Assembly (NCBI GenBank): GCA_045601425.1
Contig: JAZRZP010000034.1
Span: forward strand, 80,036-144,035
Reading direction: 5' to 3'
Length of the DNA stretch: 64,000 nt
DNA from: UBA1219 sp045601425
Lineage (GTDB): Bacteria > Bacteroidota > Bacteroidia > Bacteroidales > P3
Position numbers and translations under genes: made by a program. The notes below the pieces were generated by a model. The model worked only from the letters and a program-made list of their open reading frames with translations, had not been told where the DNA came from and did no database searches. Positions 60,249-64,000 of the stretch are shown in pieces (the first letter of the stretch is position 1; the number at the start of each line of letters is the position of its first letter).

Positions 60249-60338
60249 TTATTTCTTCTTGTGTCTGTTCTTACGCAAACGTTTTTTACGTTTGTGAGTA
60301 GCCATTTTGTGGCCTTTTCTCTTTTTTCCGCTTGGCAT
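60249..60338 (-). CDS. mS38/COX24 (AURKAIP1)-type small ribosomal protein, 29 aa
   Basis: A minus-strand frame of 30 codons starts at ATG 60338 and ends at TAA 60249. It encodes a very basic peptide, with MPSGKKRKGHKMATHKRK followed by KRLRKNRHKKK. I recognise it as the short AURKAIP1/COX24-domain protein found in Bacteroidota, related to mitochondrial ribosomal protein mS38. More than half of the residues are Lys, Arg or His, as expected for an rRNA-binding peptide. It lies 17 bases after the HU gene stop and upstream of rng. Confidence 0.85.
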   Translation of the reverse strand: MPSGKKRKGHKMATHKRKKRLRKNRHKKK

Positions 60339-60355
60339 AGTTACTTGAGTTTAAA

Positions 60356-60640
60356 TTATTTTACATTCTTTTTTACATCGTTAACGAAAGTCTTGGCTGG
60401 CTTGAAAGCTGGAATGTTGTGAGCCGGAATTACGATGGTGGTTTTCTTGGAGATGTTTCTGCCGGTTTTTTCAGCTCTTTTCTTGATGATGAAGCTGCCG
60501 AATCCCCTCAGGTAAACATTATCGCCCTTCGATAAGGATTTTCTTATGCAGTCCATGAACTTTTCTACTGTTGCTTGAATGGCAACTTTTTCAATGCCTG
60601 TTTCTTGAGCAATTTCTGCTACGATTTCAGCCTTTGTCAT
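60356..60640 (-). CDS. HU-family DNA-binding protein
   Basis: The 94-aa protein matches HU: MTKAEIVAEIAQETGIEKVAIQ at the start, VYLRGFGSFIIKKRAEKTGRN, and PAHNIPAFKPAKTF with the conserved proline of the DNA-binding arm. HU bends and compacts DNA. Its own -7 element is at 60694-60701, and the small ribosomal protein gene follows directly. Confidence 0.95.
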   Translation of the reverse strand: MTKAEIVAEIAQETGIEKVAIQATVEKFMDCIRKSLSKGDNVYLRGFGSFIIKKRAEKTGRNISKKTTIVIPAHNIPAFKPAKTFVNDVKKNVK

Positions 60641-60693
60641 TTCTTTGTTTTTTTTATTAGTATTAATTTTTTATTTTCTATCGTTTTGGTTTG

Positions 60694-60701
60694 CAAAGAT
60701 A
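60694..60701 (-). promoter_or_regulatory. -7 element of the HU gene promoter
   Basis: TATCTTTG on the minus strand, 53 bases before the ATG; no clear -33 TTG. Confidence 0.55.
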
Positions 60702-60907
60702 TAAAATTTTTCTGAATTGTAATGTATTTGTTTTCAATATTTTTCGTTTTTTTGTATTTTTGAATTGTAATACATTGTTATTCAGTAGGTTGTCTTGAAA
60801 AAAATACTTAAATTCTTGTTTTTCTTGTTTTTATGTTAAATAGCTGATATTCAGTTGTATGTGAATTTGTGGCTTTTTTTCTGTTTCGAGTTACACTCGG
60901 AAAAAAA

Positions 60908-61813
60908 TTATTTTTCATCATTTTGACATGCTTTTTTTGATTTTTTTGCAATAGCGTAAATTGTTAAAACAGAAAGCAATAGACTTATGGTGGCAAGTAA
61001 GGTAGGGTAGGGCAGATTTATGTCTTGCGGGTCGCCGACAAGACCGTTCTGCAAATGGATATACGACAGTACCACTATGAGACCGTTGTTCAGGAAATGC
61101 GCAGCGAACGAAGCCCATATTGTGCCGCTGTAATGGAATATGTAGCCGAGAATTATTCCGAGTGCGAAACGCGGCAGGAAACTGAACAGCTCGAAGTGCG
61201 TGAGACTGAATACTGCGGCTGTAAGAATTATGGAGAGGTGCGGGTTTCTGAACCATTTTGTGAACAGTTGCTGGAGTACGCCGCGGAATACAAGTTCTTC
61301 GCAGAACGCCGGTATCAGGCCGAGTATCAGCAGGTTGCACAGAAGCATCGGTATGCCCTGTAGCGAGAGGAAACTGTCGGCAAGACTTTTCGATTTTCCG
61401 GCCATCTCCCGTGCCGAGGATTCGAAGGCCTGCATGCTTTCGGGCAGGTGTATGCCTTCGTTCCATGTCGTAAGTGCGTCGGCAAGCGGTATGGCAAAAA
61501 TCATGGCGAGACAGCCCAACACGGTGACCGTAAGTTTCTTGCGTGTAAACGACATCTTGAAATATGTCCCTACATTGCCGTGAAAGAGCCATGCAAACAG
61601 CATGGCCGGCAGCATGAACATGAGTATTTGGCTTGCACCCTGAGAGTACAGTTTGGTGCGGATGAGTTCTTCTCCTTCTATGTCATGTGTGGCGAAAATG
61701 ACAAGGAATACCGTTGCCAGTGCCAGCCCGAAACCGAGCATCAGCAGGAAATACACCAATTGTCCGAAAGGACTCGTGTCCTTGAAAAAATCTCTGAAAT
61801 TCATGTTGTTCAT
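60908..61813 (-). CDS. CPBP family intramembrane glutamic endopeptidase
   Basis: The 301-aa protein has eight or so membrane segments and all CPBP motifs: IPAFCEELVFRGVLQQL (Glu-Glu and Arg), VFSLTHFELFSFLPRF and AAHFLNNGLIV. Family members cleave CAAX-type or other substrates within the membrane. The start overlaps the murD stop (ATGA at 61810-61813), so it is coupled to murD; a link to cell wall work is possible but unproven. The C-terminus is Lys-rich. Confidence 0.9.
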   Translation of the reverse strand: MNNMNFRDFFKDTSPFGQLVYFLLMLGFGLALATVFLVIFATHDIEGEELIRTKLYSQGASQILMFMLPAMLFAWLFHGNVGTYFKMSFTRKKLTVTVLGCLAMIFAIPLADALTTWNEGIHLPESMQAFESSAREMAGKSKSLADSFLSLQGIPMLLCNLLILGLIPAFCEELVFRGVLQQLFTKWFRNPHLSIILTAAVFSLTHFELFSFLPRFALGIILGYIFHYSGTIWASFAAHFLNNGLIVVLSYIHLQNGLVGDPQDINLPYPTLLATISLLLSVLTIYAIAKKSKKACQNDEK

Positions 61814-63177
61814 TTGTGTTCCGATATCAGTTTTTTGAACACCGAACCGCGTTCCTCGAAATTCTTGAACTGGTCGTAGCTTGCCGCAGCGGGAGAAAGC
61901 AGGCAGGTGTTTCCATCACCGGTATTGGCGAAGCAGAAGTCCACTATTTCCTTGTAGTCGTTTGAAACAAGTATGTTTCTGTTGCCGTAACCGTGCATTC
62001 CGTCAAGGATGCGTTTCCCGGCTTCACCGACAAAAACGAGGTTGAGTATTTTCGATTTCTCGAGGAAAGCCGACAGGTCGGAGTAGTCTATTCCACGGTC
62101 GAAGCCTCCGAGTATGAGCGTGCCTACATTCTGCAGGGCACCAACGGCAGCCATGCAGGCTTCGGGAATGGTGGAAATGCTGTCGTTGTAAAACGTGATG
62201 CCGCTTTTTCGGGTTACGAATTCGAGCCGGTGTTCCAATCCGGTAAAACTGTTTATGGCGTCTTCGGTTTTTACGTCGTTCATGCCGAGGCAATGTGCGG
62301 CGAGCGACACCGCCATGATGTTCTTGAGATTGTGGTCTCCTTGCAGGCAACGCGGCTTGGACGCGTCGTAAAGCACTTCACCTGAACTTTTGAGGATAGC
62401 ACGACTGCCGTTCATGCAGCAGCCGTTTTCCATGCCGTGTTCAAGGCCGTAGGGCATAAGCTTCCCCGAAAGGTCCATTTCTGAAGTTCTTTCCATCACG
62501 AGTCTGTTGTCGGCACAATATATGAATACGTCGTTGCTGGTCTGGTATTTTGCGATGTTCATTTTGGCCAGCTGGTAGTCGAGGAACGAACGGTAGTGAT
62601 CGAGGTGCTCCTGATACAGGTTCAGCAAAACGGCAATATGTGGTGAGGTATGGACATTCTCGAGCTGGTGCGACGATAGTTCCAGTACCAGAATGGTCTC
62701 GGGTGTGATATGTTCTATGGTGTCGAACAGTGGAATGCCCATGTTGCCTGCCATGGTTACATTGGAAGTGTGGACAGACAGTACCTTATATATAAGGTTG
62801 GTAGTGGTACTTTTGCCTTTGGTCCCCGTAATGCCTATTGTCTGATTGTGAAACAGTTGCAGAAAAATGTCGGTTTGTGACGATATCTTGTCCCGATTCC
62901 CGACAATGCCGTCGAAATCGAAAGTCGGAATGCCGGGCGATTTCAGTATCAGGTCGTAACTGTCGGCATGTTCAAGGTAGTTTTCGCCCAAGTGGAGGAT
63001 TATGTTGCGGTCGTTTGCAATGAGTTCATCGCTTGCAAGGGAATTGTTTCTGTCGGCAATGGCTATCGTCTGTTCCGGCAGAAGTTTGCGTATTGTCTTG
63101 TACGATGACCTTCCTTCGCGTCCGAAACCGGCGATGAGTATTTTTCTGTTTTCGAATATGTCTTTCAAAATTTGCAT
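61810..63177 (-). CDS. murD: UDP-N-acetylmuramoyl-L-alanine--D-glutamate ligase MurD
   Basis: MurD adds D-glutamate to UDP-MurNAc-L-Ala in the cytoplasm. The 455-aa protein has the N-terminal Rossmann-like domain (RKILIAGFGREGRSSYKTIRKL), the ATP loop IGITGTKGKSTTTNL, VLELSSHQLENV, GLEHRLEFV and FYNDSISTIPEAC. The frame is open to 63543, but that part contains the promoter (63232-63262) and lacks similarity; ATG 63177 gives the family start. The other mur genes are not adjacent. Confidence 0.95.
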   Translation of the reverse strand: MQILKDIFENRKILIAGFGREGRSSYKTIRKLLPEQTIAIADRNNSLASDELIANDRNIILHLGENYLEHADSYDLILKSPGIPTFDFDGIVGNRDKISSQTDIFLQLFHNQTIGITGTKGKSTTTNLIYKVLSVHTSNVTMAGNMGIPLFDTIEHITPETILVLELSSHQLENVHTSPHIAVLLNLYQEHLDHYRSFLDYQLAKMNIAKYQTSNDVFIYCADNRLVMERTSEMDLSGKLMPYGLEHGMENGCCMNGSRAILKSSGEVLYDASKPRCLQGDHNLKNIMAVSLAAHCLGMNDVKTEDAINSFTGLEHRLEFVTRKSGITFYNDSISTIPEACMAAVGALQNVGTLILGGFDRGIDYSDLSAFLEKSKILNLVFVGEAGKRILDGMHGYGNRNILVSNDYKEIVDFCFANTGDGNTCLLSPAAASYDQFKNFEERGSVFKKLISEHK

Positions 63178-63231
63178 AAGTGCTTGGTATTTAATTCCTT
63201 GACTGCATAGTCGCAACGTCGGGATTTTCTG

Positions 63232-63262
63232 CAAAGGTACATGATTTTTTTGTTTTTTCCAA
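63232..63262 (-). promoter_or_regulatory. Promoter of murD
   Basis: On the minus strand TTG (63262-63260), 20 bases, TACCTTTG (63239-63232). Confidence 0.75.
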
Positions 63263-63438
63263 AGCAAGGCGTCTTTTGCATGAAAAGTGCGGGATTTTGC
63301 CTCCGTTTTGGGCACGACACCGGGCGATTTCCGTTCTACGACAGTGAAAAAACGTCTGTCGCTTTTTTTTATTTTTTTGTTTATCAGTGTTTTAGATATT
63401 TTTTTCCTTTTTTTTGCCTGCAAATCAAAAAAAAAGTG

Positions 63439-63446
63439 TACTTTTG
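63439..63446 (+). promoter_or_regulatory. -7 element of the tRNA-Ser promoter
   Basis: TACTTTTG, 45 bases before the tRNA. A TTG at 63414-63416 is 22 bases upstream, slightly far. Confidence 0.55.
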
Positions 63447-63491
63447 CAGTCCCAATTTGAGAAAAACACAGTTCATTGAAACGGGGAAATT

Positions 63492-63579
63492 GGAGAGATG
63501 CCGGAGTGGTCGATCGGGGCGGTCTCGAAAACCGTTGACCCATCTTGTGGGTCCCAGGGTTCGAATCCCTGTCTCTCCG
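63492..63579 (+). tRNA. tRNA-Ser (anticodon CGA)
   Basis: A class II tRNA of 88 bases. The acceptor stem GGAGAGA / TCTCTCC is perfect, with G as discriminator. The anticodon stem CGGT / ACCG holds CTCGAAA, anticodon CGA, reading UCG. A long variable arm (GACCCATCTTGTGGGTC) and the T arm CAGGG-TTCGAAT-CCCTG are present. CCA is not encoded. A tyrosine recombinase gene lies 224 bases downstream, so its 3' end is a likely integration site. Confidence 0.96.
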
Positions 63580-63587
63580 CTACACAC

Positions 63588-63624
63588 AAGGGAAGCAGAC
63601 AATTTTACGTTGTCTGCTTCCCTT
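63588..63624 (+). terminator. Terminator after tRNA-Ser
   Basis: Perfect 15-bp stem (arms 63588-63602 and 63610-63624), followed by T-rich sequence. Confidence 0.85.
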
Positions 63625-63713
63625 TCATTTACAGGTATTTACAATCTCATCACATTGATTTTCAGTTGTTTTTGTGCTATATAAGGGATAGATATGACTG
63701 ATTTTATATGCAG

Positions 63714-63781
63714 TATCATAATGTATCATAATATGGCATAATGCTAAAAAAGTAATACCATGTATTACATTTCTGTAATAC
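63714..63781. repeat. Short repeats before the integrase gene
   Basis: TATCATAAT occurs twice in tandem (63714, 63724). GTAATAC (63752-63758), its reverse GTATTAC (63762-63768) and GTAATAC again (63775-63781) follow. Such clusters are typical of recombinase or excisionase binding sites. Confidence 0.5.
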
Positions 63782-63802
63782 CAACAAAAAAAACAATACA
63801 AC

Positions 63803-64000
63803 ATGGAAACAATACCGATCCTAAAACTCGTCTATGACAGACGCAAAAGGGCACCGTCCAGCAAAGAAGGTGCCGTCGAGTTGCGTATTACGTACAACAG
63901 GGTGCAACGTTTCATCACCACCGGAGTGAGGCTGTTGCCGAAACAGTGGAAAAACGGGCGGATAATCAACAGGCTTGATGCCTTTGAGCTGCAGCATTCG
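63803..64000 (+). CDS. Tyrosine recombinase / integrase, N-terminal part (cut by window end)
   Basis: ATG 63803 opens a frame that runs to the window edge (66 codons). The start, METIPILKLVYDRRKRA, then GAVELRITYNRVQRFITTGV and LLPKQWKNGRI, fits the N-terminal arm-binding domain of integrases carried by Bacteroidales conjugative and mobilisable elements. The catalytic domain is outside the window. Its position just past tRNA-Ser suggests the left end of an element integrated at that tRNA. Confidence 0.82.
   Translation, partial: METIPILKLVYDRRKRAPSSKEGAVELRITYNRVQRFITTGVRLLPKQWKNGRIINRLDAFELQHS

Noticed and set aside
63177..63543. N-terminal extension of murD
   Set aside because: It contains the murD promoter, reaches into the tRNA-Ser gene on the other strand and has no similarity to the family.

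Overview
The window reads as chromosomal DNA of a Bacteroidota bacterium, most likely a gut-type member of the Bacteroidales. The evidence is a type IX secretion (T9SS) translocon gene sprA beside ruvA, T9SS C-terminal sorting domains on three genes, a kamA and SulP complement, and many promoters of the Bacteroidota type (TTG about 20 bases before TAnnTTTG). Genes are packed in short operons closed by clear hairpin terminators.

Layout. 0-10 kb: the tail of a T9SS cargo gene, ruvA, the giant sprA, two related small membrane proteins, a flavin-fold lipoprotein, then about 450 bases without a gene that hold several hairpins. 10-20 kb: typA, murF, an agmatine-deiminase-type gene, an acyltransferase, gyrA and a TPR protein. 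20-33 kb: two Fe-S/radical-SAM genes, tRNA-Leu, prs, rplY, a HAD phosphatase, lolA-like, folE, rlmI, kamA, a decayed T9SS cargo tail, two unknown AT-rich genes, a SulP transporter and dnaN. 33-41.5 kb: OstA-like/grpE/dnaJ/cvpA on the minus strand, and membrane protein/mnmE/2-hydroxyacid dehydrogenase/mltG on the plus strand.

41.5-43.5 kb is the most unusual part. Between the mltG terminator and a secreted nuclease gene lies AT-rich mobile-element debris: two diverged, reciprocally truncated pieces of a phage-type polyvalent protein. Between them are two perfect 38-bp direct repeats whose sequence resembles a CRISPR repeat. The repeats bracket a 93-aa intact gene of the DUF1874 family (AcrIII-1/Crn2), which degrades the cyclic tetra-adenylate signal of type III CRISPR defence. 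No cas gene is visible in the window.

43.5-52.7 kb is one minus-strand operon for an aryl polyene or flexirubin-like polyketide: tyrosine ammonia-lyase-like enzyme, ketoreductase, ketosynthase, ACP, LpxL-like acyltransferase, O-methyltransferase, dehydratase, thioesterase, and a ketosynthase with a chain-length-factor-like partner. The secreted nuclease follows it. 52.8-63.2 kb holds tatC/tatA/mltD, a C10 cysteine protease with T9SS tail coupled to a CPBP membrane protease homologue, RNase E/G, a 29-aa mS38/COX24-like ribosomal protein, HU, a second CPBP protein and murD. The right end is tRNA-Ser followed by the start of a tyrosine recombinase gene, probably the edge of an integrated element.

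All calls are from reading sequence and translated proteins by eye; no database search was possible.
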